From Lingula anatina (taxonomy: Eukaryota; Brachiopoda; Lingulata; Lingulida; Lingulidae): a stretch of 64,000 nucleotides of DNA. The stretch lies in NCBI RefSeq assembly GCF_001039355.2, contig NW_019775291.1:712862-776861 (forward strand). The letters are read 5' to 3'. The notes below the pieces were generated by a model. The model searched no databases. It had not been told where the DNA came from and saw nothing but the letters and a program-made list of their open reading frames with translations. Position 1 is the stretch's first letter, and every line of letters begins with the position of its first letter. Below are positions 23,601-35,300 of this stretch, in pieces. A program made the position numbers and the translations under genes.

Positions 23601-26600
23601 AAAACTATATACCCATCTTAAATCTGTTTCAGGTGCCACCTCTCCGAATGAATACACATCCGTGCTTTTGAACACCACATCACCAATGAGCAACAGCACT
23701 GCAACATCACCAACAAACAGTACTGAATCATCACCAACAAGCAGTACCACAACATCACCGACAAGCAGTACCACTGCATCACCAACAAGTAGTACCACTG
23801 CATCACCAACAAGTAGTACCACAACATCACCAACGAGTAGTACTGAAACATCACCAACAAGTAGTACTGAAATATCACCAACAAGTAGTACTGAAACAGC
23901 ACCAACAAGTAGTACTGAAACAGCACCAACAAGTAGTACCACAACATCACCAACAAGTAGTACTGAAACATCACCAACAAGTAGTACCATAACATCACCA
24001 ACAAGTAGTACCACTGCATCACCAACAAGCAGTGTTACAACATCACCAACAAGCAGTACTACAACATCACCAAAAAGTACCACAACAACAGCAAATTATA
24101 GTACCACAACATTACCAACAAACAGTACGACAACATCACCAACGAACGGTACCATAACAACACCAATGAACAGTACCACAACATTATCAACAAACAGTGC
24201 CACAACATCACCAACAAACAGTGCAGCAACAACACTAATTAACAGTACCACAACATTACCAACAAACAGTACTGCAACAACACCCATTAACAGTACCACA
24301 ACATCACCAACAAACAGTACAGCAACACCAATTAACAGTACCACAACATCAACAACAAACATAACGACAACAACACCAATTAACAGTACCACAACATCAC
24401 CAACAAGCATTACCACAACAACACCAATAAACGGTACCACAACTATACCAACAAACAGTACCACAATACCAACAACAAACGGTACCACAACACCAACAAC
24501 AAACGGTACCATAACAACAGCAAATAATAGTACCACAATATTACCAACAAACAGTACTGAAACATCACCAACAAACGGTAGAGCAACAACACCAAATAAC
24601 AGTACCACAACATTACTTACAAACAGTACCACAACATCAGCACCAAACAGTACCACAACATCACCAACAAACATAATGACAACAACACCAATTAACAGTA
24701 CCATAACATCACCAACAAACAGTACCACAACATCACTTACAAACAGTACTGCAACAACACCAATTAACAGTACCACAACATCACAAACAAACAGTACAGC
24801 AACAACACCAATTAACAGTACCACAACAACACCAACAAACAGTGCCACTACATCACCAACAAACAATACGACAACACCAGCAACAAACAGTACCACTACA
24901 CCAACAACAAACAGTACCACAACATCACCAACAAACAGTACCACAACAACACAGATTAACAGTACCACAGCATTTCCAACAAACGGTACCACAACATCAC
25001 CAACAAACAGTACCACAACAACACCACTAATTAACAGTACCACAATATTTCCAACAAACGGTACAACATCATCACCAACAAACAATACGACAATTAACAG
25101 TACCACAACATTTCCACCAAACAGTGCGACAACAACATCAATTTACAGTACCACAATATCACCAACAAACAGGACCACAACATCACCAACAAACAGTACG
25201 ACAACAACAGCAATTGACAGTACCACTACACCACCTAACAGTACCACAACATTAAAAACAAGCATTAGGCCTACCACAACATTACCAACAAACAGTATAA
25301 CAACACCAACAAGAAACAATACCACAATATCACCAACAAACAGTACCACAACATCAACAACAAACAGTACCATAACATCAACAACAAGCAATACCACTGC
25401 ATCAACTAACACTACCACAAGATCAACAAAAATCGTTTCCACTACATTCCCTGCTACCACAGCTCTAGCCATGTTTTCATCTCAAGTTACCACTTCTGTC
25501 TCGCCAATCACGTCGCCTGCACCCTGTTCCGATATTCAGACTCACCATGCGGTCATATCAAGTGGCGACACCTATGTTGGAAGTCGAGTGACACTGACCT
25601 GCAACCACGGATATATATTTCCAAACAGAGTGATCACAAAAGTTGTCAGTTGTTTGGAAAATGGTACTTGGAATGATTCCATCACTTTATGTCAAGGTGA
25701 AATAGATATTTTAGACAAACTTTATTTCTTTCATTTTTTTAGAGTGAATGAGATAGACCTTCATGAATAAGAGTGTATCAATTTAAATTTTTACACGTCA
25801 TATATGGTCATAAAATGATTTATGTCATTCAAATTCTTTCTCGCACATAACAGTATCACATAACTCTTTTTCTCACATGCAAAAGTAAGGAATGAGCTCG
25901 TGTCGGCCATCACAAGGTAATTTTCCAATGTTTCAGTTACGCTCTGTCCCGACCCACAACCTGTGCAGAATGCCACGTACCAAGACACCTACAACGTGAC
26001 AATGGGCAGTACCATTGTATACACATGTGATAACAACACTTACTTCATGGATGGCTCGACCACCAGATGGATCCACTGCACTATTTATGGTACCTGGAGA
26101 CCAGAATTACCCCCATGCATAGGTATAACTTACATCTAGAACACAACGTGTTCCACTGTTCTGAAGATAGTTGATTACAGTAATTGATGACAGGGTATTC
26201 GTGGAATAAACCGTTTTGCTATAGATAGATAGGGTGCATATTTAGCGTACAGGGAATGGGAAAGGATTAGACGGTTCAGGTACTGACATATATGTTGCAT
26301 AACACAAATGAATATTTAGGGTTAAACGTTCAACATATATGCAATTTTTTGTTAATTATCCCCGCACTTTTGTGACAAAAGTTAGAGATAATGTAATCAT
26401 GCCTGAATTTCAGTGTACCGTCTCCGGGGGACGGATGGTTCCAATTTTCCCCACTGTAATTTCTGCCATCTCGTCTCGAGATGTGGCCTGACCCTTCAGA
26501 ATTTATGTATTGGGCTGTCCCTTGGGGCTGGATGATTTTTTTACATTAAGCATTTAACCATACTTATTATGGTGTTATTATGGCAATTGTTTGCAACAGT

Positions 26601-27233
26601 TTAAATATTAGACCCAGGCTATTGCCAAAGATATCTGGGTAATGGGAACCCAGTGTGTGAGATAAACTTTACAATGTGGGGTAATGTGGAGATATGGCTA
26701 CCCATCGACATCATTTAGTTCTGATTTTTAAGCGTTTTTGAGAATTCGGGTGTATTTTGACCTTTTGGTCCATATTTTAAAATTCCATCGATACTTAGTA
26801 TTTTAATTTCATAATAATAATAATAATCTTTATTGAGCACTAAAATGCATACATTACATTTTACAGGCTCTCTACACTAGTCATAACAACTTAGCAACAA
26901 TTATACAAAGCTATACAAATACTTTTTGAATGATTACTGGGAAGCAGCACAGAATAAAACGACTATTGCTTTCATACTTCAGCCCCAGATCAACTTCTGA
27001 AAGTGACACCACGAAGACGCCGCAACCAAAACCCTGTCGAGGCGCCCGGGGCATCAGCAATCGGCACGTTTTCTATCCTGATTATACTGGGAATCGTTGT
27101 GTTTATTGTGGGATTAGATGCTTCCACCCTGTTTAATCACATTACAAAGAAGCTTGTGTCAAATTTAAGGAAAGCGCGCCGAAGATTTTCAAGAAAACAC
27201 AAGTATGCACATCGAGTTAAAGGCTCACGTTGA
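13934..27233 (+). CDS. Gene 1: LamG-repeat / mucin / CCP single-pass surface protein
   Basis: Nine exons, all joined in phase 1: 13934-14602, 16064-16729, 17334-17972, 18226-18885, 19042-19692, 20407-21078, 23633-25696, 25937-26122 and 26983-27233 (stop). Order of domains: six LamG/ConA-like domains, a Thr/Ser/Asn-rich mucin stalk of about 580 residues, two CCP (Sushi) domains with four Cys each, a juxtamembrane R-R-R-R, a TM segment (about T-F-S-I-L-I-I-L-G-I-V-V-F-I-V-G-L) and a basic tail of about 50 residues. About 2,150 residues without the leader. It is expected to be a heavily glycosylated cell-surface protein binding glycans or proteins. The start exon is uncertain (candidates at 10014 and 13351), and 5' cassettes at 580-5758 may belong to it. 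Domain identity is from sequence; the binding role is inferred. I know no named orthologue. Confidence 0.75.
14603..16063 (+). other. Gene 1 intron
   Basis: AT-rich intron of about 1.46 kb. Two related blocks lie near 14780-14830 and 14940-14985 (TGAATATT...AGGACGAGTT and TGAATATT...AGGTCGAGTT). Nothing else is supported. Confidence 0.6.
16064..16729 (+). CDS. Gene 1 LamG-like exon 2
   Basis: 666 bp, acceptor TTTTTTCAG. It starts V-F-P-V-P-L-A-V-W-P-L and ends with F-S-G-A-L-S-C-L-Q-L-Y and T-G-C-Q-H, the expected disulfide pair. Sequons N-L-T, N-R-S and N-A-T are present. Confidence 0.75.
17334..17972 (+). CDS. Gene 1 LamG-like exon A (copy 3)
   Basis: 639 bp with the same boundaries as 580-1218. 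It differs at scattered residues (for example F-R-P-E-D-N-V-K-R for F-R-P-E-V-N-F-L-R). The frame is open throughout. Confidence 0.8.
18226..18885 (+). CDS. Gene 1 LamG-like exon B (copy 3)
   Basis: 660 bp, aligning end to end with 1468-2127 and 4176-4835. Splice sites are conserved. Confidence 0.8.
19042..19692 (+). CDS. Gene 1 LamG-like exon C (copy 3)
   Basis: 651 bp, aligning with 2411-3061. The intron before it is only 156 bp against 283 bp and 281 bp in copies 1 and 2, so this copy has lost intron sequence or never gained it. Confidence 0.8.
19806..19839 (+). repeat. Poly-C / poly-A homopolymer tract
   Basis: A C run followed by an A run. The same tract is at 5880-5902, in the equivalent intron of copy 2. 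Confidence 0.8.
19950..20343 (+). repeat. 78-bp minisatellite, about five units
   Basis: Units contain CATTCCATCTCAGTTAGATC, ACACATCAGTCTGGTGAAGG and CCCCTGATGATGTTGATCTT. It sits in the intron between exon C and the last LamG exon. Confidence 0.9.
20407..21078 (+). CDS. Gene 1 LamG-like exon 6 (last before the mucin)
   Basis: 672 bp, acceptor TCTTCAG and donor GTGAGT. It starts D-F-F-P-L-Q-G-L-W-P-L and has F-S-G-R-M-S-C-L-R-V-Y and G-L-D-C-E, the conserved Cys pair. The sequence is distinct from A/B/C. Confidence 0.75.
21403..22072. mobile_element. hAT-type MITE, copy 2 (670 bp)
   Basis: Same ends as the element at 12115-12734 (CACCCTGAGC and GCTCAGGGTG), with a perfect 8-bp target duplication GCTTTCTT (21395-21402 and 22073-22080). 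It carries an extra internal block of about 65 bp near 21725-21790 that copy 1 lacks. It lies in the intron before the mucin exon. Confidence 0.85.
22081..23632 (+). other. Gene 1 intron, 3' part
   Basis: No coding signal. 23115-23310 contains several degenerate repeats of CATGATCATGTGACATAC. Confidence 0.6.
23633..25696 (+). CDS. Gene 1 mucin-type exon ending in CCP domain 1
   Basis: One 2,064-bp exon, phase 1 in and out. The first part is Thr/Ser/Pro/Asn repeats of eight residues (type T-T-S-P-T-N-S-T), first with S-S-T and then with N-S-T endings, so most later units carry an N-glycosylation sequon as well as O-glycosylation sites. The last 60 residues (from P-C-S-D-I-Q-T) form a CCP domain with four Cys: P-C-S, L-T-C-N-H-G-Y, V-S-C and T-L-C-Q. 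Confidence 0.85.
23683..25435 (+). repeat. 24-bp coding minisatellite (mucin repeats)
   Basis: About 70 degenerate copies of a 24-bp unit of type ACAACATCACCAACAAACAG plus TACC. Some units have in-frame deletions or extra codons. The repeat is in frame with the surrounding CCP. Confidence 0.9.
25937..26122 (+). CDS. Gene 1 CCP (Sushi) domain 2 exon
   Basis: 186 bp, phase 1. V-T-L-C-P-D-P-Q-P-V opens it, then Y-T-C-D-N-N-T-Y-F, I-H-C, G-T-W-R-P and P-P-C-I: four Cys and the conserved Trp before the last Cys. Confidence 0.85.
26811..26930 (-). mobile_element. Retroposon 3' tail
   Basis: On the minus strand it reads GTGCTCAATAAAGATTATTA followed by more ATT repeats, a typical tail of SINE/LINE-type elements in invertebrate genomes. 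The element body was not defined. Confidence 0.4.
26983..27233 (+). CDS. Gene 1 last exon: TM segment and basic tail
   Basis: Acceptor TTCATACTTCAG in the phase left by the CCP exon. It reads P-D-Q-L-L-K-V-T-P-R-R-R-R-N-Q-N, then a hydrophobic segment from about A-I-G-T-F-S-I-L to V-F-I-V-G-L-D-A-S, then a Lys/Arg-rich cytoplasmic tail ending K-G-S-R and a stop at 27231-27233. Confidence 0.75.
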
Positions 27234-27623
27234 TGTAACTGCCGGGGCATTACCAAATGCCTGTGATATCCGGCGGGCCCTTACCAAATGCACGCTACAT
27301 TTATCTTAATCAAAACGATGATATCGTAAGTGCTGCAATTAGGATGCGTGTCGAGTACAGTATATAGACGTGTATACAGCGTCAAAAATTAATATACGGG
27401 AATGTGCTTTAAACTTAGTGCACAGCAACATGTATTTCCATTATGTTTTATGAAGATTTGGATATACTGCGTATGATACACGAACACTTGTTTAATTAGA
27501 ATAGGAACCTGAACGTATTAGTCAAAAATCTCATACATGTAAGTGTTTAATTATAAATTCGATTTCTACCTGTAAGTTACAGTATATTTGGTGGTTTTTA
27601 AAATTGGGTTCTTTCTAGTGATC

Positions 27624-27629
27624 AATAAA
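27624..27629 (+). terminator. Candidate polyadenylation signal of gene 1
   Basis: AATAAA about 390 bases after the stop, followed by a G/T-rich stretch. Position is the only support. Confidence 0.35.
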
Positions 27630-29564
27630 AATGTGGTTGGTTATCGGCAATTTATAGGGAAAGGCAAATGTTATGTTCAAGGAAAAATGGATCAGAGAAG
27701 AATATCATAGTTATCGAAAGGCAATACTTCACCATTAGAAATTTAATTACAATTTTCGGAGAAAGCGATTTGTGTTAAACTTCCGATAATTTACCAAAAT
27801 TATAATTGATCACCAGAAGGACTGAAAAAAAATCCCGAAGTATACCGAAATTTACCGAAGGCAGAGCATGAAATCAAAATAAAACACTAACGAACTGTTT
27901 GAATGATACCTTTGCCTTCGTTTGAACTTAAAGAAAACGCAGATGCAGCATTCTGTATTTCATCATTTTCAGGGTATTAAAGCAAAAATGGAAAAACCGC
28001 AAGGTCACAACAGTTATGTATGTCCAATATTAGCTAATGTAAATAGCCATTCCAGAGTAAAGAGCGTTCTGTTAAGTTCACTTTTCACTGCTACCTGTAC
28101 CGTGTATATGTGTTTTCTAAGCTATTCTAGAAACAATGTAAATAACCTTAGTCTACAGGTATGTTTCAATGGTAATTTTTTAGAATATTGGTGAGACAAA
28201 GTGCTGTGCAACTGTTTTAACATGTGAATACAAATAACTTACACTTCAGCTGTATTTATACTGAACTTAAGAGATGCACTGTGTAAGCCGTTTCTCGTGA
28301 AAAGCTCCTAATTATAACTTATATTTTAGGGCAAAGGTATTTTACTCTTACCAATCTTTGGTCCTCCTTTCCTTACACATGTCATAGCTATGGTATAATC
28401 TGGGAAATTTAAAGTACTGACAGTCTTAAATTAATGATGTATTTTCGAATACCGCAATCCCTTGAGGCTCAATTTTGTGTCAAAATGGATGACGGGTGAT
28501 TAGCAAGTGATAAATTTGATTATTTTTGCGACATTAATTCATTGCATTACCTATTTGAATATCAATAAAAGTTACTTGTCATAGGAGAAGCTCAACAAAG
28601 AGTGAGTATTATGCATAGCGTGTGTTAAAAAAAAACCTACTTTTGTCACTTTTATTACTATTTTTAATCGGAAATGTTGTATTATCGGTAATAAATATTT
28701 TTATTTTGTAATACATTTATGCATGACAAGCTGAATTTTGCCACAGTGCTGTAGGTGGGATATGTTGTAATGGGATGTGTTGTAGTGGTCTGTGTTTACC
28801 TTACTGACGTAATATTTATTTAGTAAACCTCTTGTACAAATGATAAAACATCCACGCAGGCATACGTGCTCAGTGCTCGTTTGCATTAACTTATGATGTA
28901 ATATCATCCAGAAGTGGTGTATCGTAATAAAATTGTTCAGTATTTAGAGATTGTGGGACACGTGTTAATTGTTTACTCTTTCTTATAATTCCGTCTCTTC
29001 GCTGAGTTCGTCTTGTAATTTTTTCCTATTGAAGTTGGCGCATTTCTCAAACTACCTACTACAAATGTATGTTCAAATGAGACTGATTAACCCTGTCCGA
29101 CAACCCATTATAGAGGCGTCACGTGGACGAGTCTCCCGTGCACCACGATATAACCTTGCAGAGAACCACATTAAAACCAATAGCAACAGGTTGCTTGCCT
29201 TTACCGGCGTATCGATCATTACCATACATACGACAGCACAAAGCGTAGGCATTTCTTCTTTTCTTATGTTATTGATCAGTTACCAATTCGCCACTGAATT
29301 ATTGATAGCTACCACAGCTACAGACAAGCAGTTCGTGTTTTGGTTTGTGATATAACTTACAGCCAGTCCTACCATATGATGTACACGGGAGATATGAAAG
29401 GTCCCTTAGAATACATCCGGCGTATAAAGGAAAGGTAATATTTAATGATTGTGATCGTGTTCTTTTGGTATCACCCTTACATTATAAAATCGTCAGTTTT
29501 CGCCCGTGACCTACAGATTGCGTTCTTTCATGAAATGCGCACCGATATATCGATATAACAGGTA

Positions 29565-29760
29565 TAAGCATGTGTTTTACATATCAGTTATAAATGTGTT
29601 ATATATAAATTGTGTTATAAATAATAGGTAGGTATAAGCATGTGTTTTACATATTAGTTATAAATGTGTTATATATATATTGTGTTATAAATAATAGGTA
29701 GGTATAAGCATGTGTTTTAGCTGTAAATGTGTTTGAGAAAATTGTTTTATAAATGATATA
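29565..29760 (+). repeat. About 70-bp tandem repeat, two to three units
   Basis: Units contain GGTATAAGCATGTGTTTTAC and AGTTATAAATGTGTTATATA. They become degenerate to about 29900. Confidence 0.75.
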
Positions 29761-30402
29761 GCGATATAACCATGTGATTCACATATTATTTATTACTCTG
29801 TTCTAATTTGTTTCATGAATGATATATAACAATATTAGCATGCGTTACACACATACGTTATAAATATGTAATATACTATTTTATATATTGTGTTATAAAA
29901 GTGTTATAAACTGTGTTATAACTATAAATGGAAGAGGAAATGGCAGCTTGGCGGTATTTGCTTGCGGTATTCTGTTTACAATGTGATACCCCTTGACGCG
30001 ACAAATTATTAGAGCTTCATGATCAAGAACAGCTGTAGGAGTGAAAGGAATGGTAGTCCTAAGAATGGAAGTCTGGGGACCTATATGAATTGCACAGGTT
30101 AGGGTTAGCCGGTATGACAGGAATGGTAGTATAAGGAATAGAATCCAGAGTCACACCGGTAAAAAAAACTTCAGTGTAGACTCTTTACAGAATATACAGC
30201 GCAATGAGTACACGGTACCAGAATATAACGAACCAACACCACTGTGAACTTGAAGCAAGTTGGCACTTATTGTAGTGTTCAGTGTTTCTCCCTACCAAGG
30301 GTCTATCCGGTATATGGCGGGTGTCACTGAGGCATGGGAGAGGGAATATAACAACCAAGAATCTTAATTTTAATCAGACCTTTATCATTCTGAATCACAG
30401 CT

Positions 30403-30427
30403 TCTCTCTCTCTCTCTCTCTCTCTCT
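30403..30427 (+). repeat. (CT)n microsatellite
   Basis: An uninterrupted CT run of about 12 units. Confidence 0.9.
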
Positions 30428-32273
30428 TTGTTTCCATCAAAAACAAAAAAGTTCAAAAGGGTCGTTATTTTGAATAATTATTTAAAAAAACATATGAGCT
30501 AAAGTATAGGCCTATATTTTAACCAAATATTAAGGGATAATATACCCACTATTCGTTACTTTTTGAAATTATGCCAGGGAAGAAATTCCATTACAGCTAC
30601 ATTTATGAATATGGAGACAAATTTCATGTACACAAATCATGCAAGCAAATGGAGTGACGGAGTTTGAGGTTTGAAGTTTAGACAAGTCTTGACAATAAAC
30701 AGTATGAATAATTATTTTAAGGCATATAGTATGTAGGCTACAGTTACTACTAAGTCTTCAGGTTCCTCAACATCAGTGTCGTCACCAATCAGATATTTAG
30801 CGGCATCACTTTTAAGTTATCTGTTCTAAATGCACTCCAAGATTCAAAGACACGACTTACTTAGGAACAAAGACACATTTTTAAATATTGATCGTGCGTT
30901 TTTATATTATTTCTTTATTTGCATTACTTTCACATCGACATTGGGATGTTTACATTTCTTGTCTTCCACGTAAAAAATGGGAAGTGAGAGGCCTTCTGTG
31001 CACTGTACTATAACAAAAGTAACATCCATTACTGGGAATACATCTCTCTGGGGGTTTGAAAAGATTATGTTTGCTTTCTCTGACACCTCAAGTTGAAGTC
31101 TCACCACTGAACAGTGCGGAACACAATCATCTACTGCTTTGGACTATTGTTGTTATAAAAATTCTGCGCTTTGGGTTAGTGTTATTACATAACTGCTTCA
31201 CATGTGGCAGTAACACGAGATCCACATCCCTGAATTTCACATGGCAGTCAAAATTAGACTATGGCTGTATTCCCAGAGCTTTTAGATCGATCTATCCCCG
31301 CGGGGAGTCTCACTATATTACTGTCAGATAATCCGGCTTAAATGTCCGTCCCGCCTACTACAAGCTGTAAGCTGGTAATTAACTTTCGTGTCCGCTCGGC
31401 TGACAGCTATTTAGCGTTAACCCCCAGGGAGTTAGGTCGATCTAAAGTAGATCGATCTAATCTCTGGAAATGGGGTCTTTGATGTGATTTAGTATGTACA
31501 TTGTACGCTTCCGATCCTTAATATATTGTACATTGAAAATACAGTAAATTCAGTCAAGACGTCATTAGTCCATAAACATACATGTATAACTTTATCATTA
31601 AAATGCCTCTTTTCTGTCATACGCACATGATTGGAGCTTTGAAAACGAGCAAGTACTGATTTATATACAGCCTATTTAAACTTATTTCCTGGTACATAGC
31701 ACCCACGTACTGATTTAAATATAGCCGTTTTTATAATTTATTTCCCGGTACATAGTACTCAGGTCTTAAACGCTGCCTATACAACTCATTTACACAAAGT
31801 GTATTACAACTGCATGACCAGAACACAGTGCCGTGTTTGAAAGTCAATATCTATTAGTGGACATGTTTGTTTAAATGCTTGCATACAATGTTCCGTTTCT
31901 CAGTCCCCTCATTATCCACACTACACAAACCCATAGGAGGATAACGTTCTGTTGACTTCCTTGACCCTTGTTTTCTGTCAAAATAAACAACAAAAGGTAA
32001 CATGATTTTATATACCTAATACCTGCTAATTCTTCAGTTTGATAAAACGACTTTTACCACGTACATTCAACATATATTGATTGGACCCTTAATAAAACAA
32101 AACAGCCGTTATCGATAATTGTTTAGATTATTGAATGAATCTTATGAAAGCCATTCAGAATGCAATGTATTTCATTGCTGTTTTGTGTTTGCTTTAGTTT
32201 CAGTATGAATCCGTTTGAGTGACCAAATAAATCCACAGACGCCACCTTGGGGCGTGTAAAACCGAGCCTTACT

Positions 32274-32337
32274 ATGTACTCCAAGAAATACATCACTGTG
32301 GCCTTTATACTGCTGTCTTTGAGCAGAAAAACAAGCG
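32274..32337 (+). CDS. Gene 2 exon 1: signal peptide
   Basis: ATG at 32274 opens M-Y-S-K-K-Y-I-T-V-A-F-I-L-L-S-L-S-R-K-T-S, a classic leader, ending in phase 1 before GTTAGT. The upstream frame has no other candidate Met close by. Confidence 0.65.
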
Positions 32338-35300
32338 GTTAGTAAATCTCATTATAACTACGTTGTAACCGTGATTTTTTTCCTTTATCTTGTGTAACGA
32401 AGGTTAAAATCCTCTCTGAAGAGACTTAACGTGTTTTTATCTATCAGAAATGACGTGTCGACCCCTCATCAAAGGAGTTTTATCACATGACCGACTCTTC
32501 CAAGGTCCGAGGGGCTGCATCAGCCCCCCCCCCCCCCTCCCCAGCCCCCATGTATATGATGACATCCCTGAGCTCACATCCTGACCTCACATCGGGGTGG
32601 TCAAAGCCCTTCAGTGAAAAATAGATATATGTCATTCATGGGTCAAACCACGTTAAGACTCTTCAGACATGATTCCTTATTTCCTGTTGTGTTGCTACGA
32701 TATCAAAGTCATATCTTGGTGAATACAGACGAAAGTACTTGGCATCTATAAAGTCTCCATTATCTTTGTAACTGTGACAAAGTCAATGGAGTTTGATCGA
32801 TACTTGTAAGCAGTGCCTTAATGTATGCTGAAACGTACAATTCAACTATTACATTTCGGTAATCCAAGGCAAGAGACTATAGATCGATATCACACATATC
32901 TTATCATTCAACCAGGCACAGCTTGTCCTACTACAGCGGGAGAAACCTGGCATTTGGAGGCCACCCAATGTTACGTTAAAGTGGAGCAATCGAAGAATTT
33001 TCAAGACGCTGAGGACTGGTGCCAAACGCAGAGTGGTGCTCATCTTGTTGGAATTGAAGAAGTGGATGAAAACACCTTCCTGTCCAGCTTGCTGTAAGTG
33101 GGTAACACTCTTTAAAGACTGGTCTCTCCAGTTTACTTAAATTTTACAAAACCAAACCACATTTCAAGATAACTTAGTTAGTTTTAAGAAGTACAAAAAT
33201 ACTTTTTCAGTAAAACTGTTATAGAAAGACCATTCACATACATGTATATTTAACTACTTTTATCGATTTTTGAATGTCAACAGAAAATCAAACTAAGAAG
33301 GACCTAAAATGGCTGCTTTCGTCAACTACATCTTTCCATATTCAAACATCGAGTTTCACTCCCGTCTGTATTAATGTTCTTATTTTTAAGTTTGTTTTTA
33401 AATTGTATTTTTTTTTAACTTTCATTTTAATGTTTCCTGTTTATTATTAAACCTATGTAGCACTGTTGGAGGTTCGTCGTCCATCAAGTATTGGATAGGT
33501 CTTCACAAGAACAGTAGTCAGTGGGTATGGCTGGACGGTACCAACAGTACCTACGATAACTGGGACATGACGTCAGTACCCAGCGAGCCAGACGGGAGTG
33601 GAGACTGTGTCGTGATGGCGGGGGGAAGCTTCTGGCAGGATATTGACTGCTCCACGGTCACCAACGGATTCATTTGTGAAACAGTGGGAGGTAAGTGGAA
33701 TTGCTAATTGATGTAGGTTCATCACTGTCACGTAAGCAAAGGAAACATGTGGAGATCCGCCTTTTACCGATATAAATTAATAGGGGGTCACATTTATGTA
33801 CAAAGTAATGTGATTTCCAGAGTCTGGCAGGCCTGTATAGTAAATCCAATCAACATCAGTTGTTTTATTCAGTGTAATGACTCATAACTATATTGTATCA
33901 ATCGAAGCCTTTGCATGAGAAAAGAACTGAAATCAACACGGGGGGGGGGGGTTCTCACCCAGGATCACCACGTTTTACATTTTAATAGTAGACTCTTAAC
34001 TTTCAAAGGAAGTAAACGCTTTTTAAACAGTTTACATCCGAGTGACAGTAATGCATTTTAAATTGTTTTTGAACCCTAATTCATAATCATTTATTGTTTT
34101 TCTTTTTCTTCTATACTTATCAAACTTTGCTCTAAAGGATTACAATTTCCGCTTTTTATAATTGGATAGATAAATTCTTTACTTATACAAATGCTCAATT
34201 ATACATGTGTATGAGGAACGCAGTTGCATGTTCGAATGGATTGACACTTTATCCTAAATCAATCAAGAAAAACGTTTAACTTTATTTTAACAAATATTCA
34301 CTTGAAGGAATAATTGCAAATGAAAGTTACTACAAGAGATACTATTGATATTTTTCTGTCATGTTTCTGAACAATGTGTCCATGTATCCTCCAGGTTGTT
34401 TAAAGTCAGGTTTCTGAAGTTTCGTTATCGTTCCATTAAATGCTAATGCATAAATATCTGTGAAGGGTTCCTTCATCATGGAGGCCTGCTGACCGTACCC
34501 ACTTCTGCTATGAAGTAAAACGTCACACTGAGTCAGGAGATGCCAGTCTAGAAGCGTCTTTTCCAGCAGGTGGCAGTTGTGTTCCCTCTGTGCCCTAGGG
34601 GCATGATCAATATTACCAATAGCTCCTGCTGGGTCCACTATCACGCTGCCAAATATCTCTTTTGCTTCCTTGCGTATTTCCTCAGAGTCAGTCGTTACGA
34701 ATATTTTATAGGACTGGAAACTGCTCGTAATATTTTTCAAAAATGCCCATGCATTCTTTTGTGTATTGTTCGCTTGGAATAGTTGTCGGAATTGCAAACA
34801 TGCTAATTTTGACTTTATAGTCGGTTTTGCTTCTGATAAAATACTTTGGAACATTTCACTGAAATAAGGTGTCATTTCGAAGATAGTGTCGTATTGTCTT
34901 TTGAACATCTTCTCAAAAGTAAACTCCTTAAAGCCGACCCCATATCTCTGCCTAATTGTTTTATGTAAATCTTTGTTATATCGAAACCCGGGGAACATGT
35001 CTCCGTTCGTGTGAAATCTCAGGACGTTTTCATGGAACGTGTCTGACAAATTTTTGGTTTTTTGAATTTCTTGCAAGAAGCTGTTGTTGTCAATCAAGTT
35101 AAAGCGTCTTGTTGTCATCCCTTTTCTCTGGGGAATGTTGTCGGCCCATCGTAGAGGCGGCTTGGGTTGTAAAAACTTACGTAAATCACAAGGCCAAGTG
35201 TGTTCTATGATGAACTGTCTCCCATTGAGGACGGACCAGGCAAAGGTGGACATAATTCCACGGAGTCTGTCTCCCCAACCTCCACATAAGTGTTGACACA

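Larger units (their letters stand above)
27630..32273. other. Intergenic region between genes 1 and 2
   Basis: No supported gene. Short ORFs at 27922-28194 and 28969-29355 show no recognisable domain or flanking splice signals. A tandem repeat lies at 29565-29760 and a CT run at 30403-30427. Around 31280-31460 there are several GATCGATCTA words. Confidence 0.5.

Noticed and set aside
23565-25472. Long minus-strand frames rich in V-V-L-L-V-G-D opposite the mucin exon
   Set aside because: They are the mirror translation of the 24-bp coding repeat. The plus frame ends in a proper CCP domain and has splice sites in phase; the minus frames have neither.
27922-28194. 90-codon plus-strand frame after gene 1
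   Set aside because: No similarity I recognise; it lies in the probable 3' flank.
28969-29355. 128-codon plus-strand frame
   Set aside because: No recognisable domain, no convincing initiation or splice context, and AT-rich composition like its surroundings.
32274-33690. The lectin exons as a complete small secreted lectin gene
   Set aside because: No in-frame stop follows the lectin domain in an exon, because it ends at a good phase-1 donor. I kept it in gene 2, but a separate gene with an unseen short last exon remains possible.
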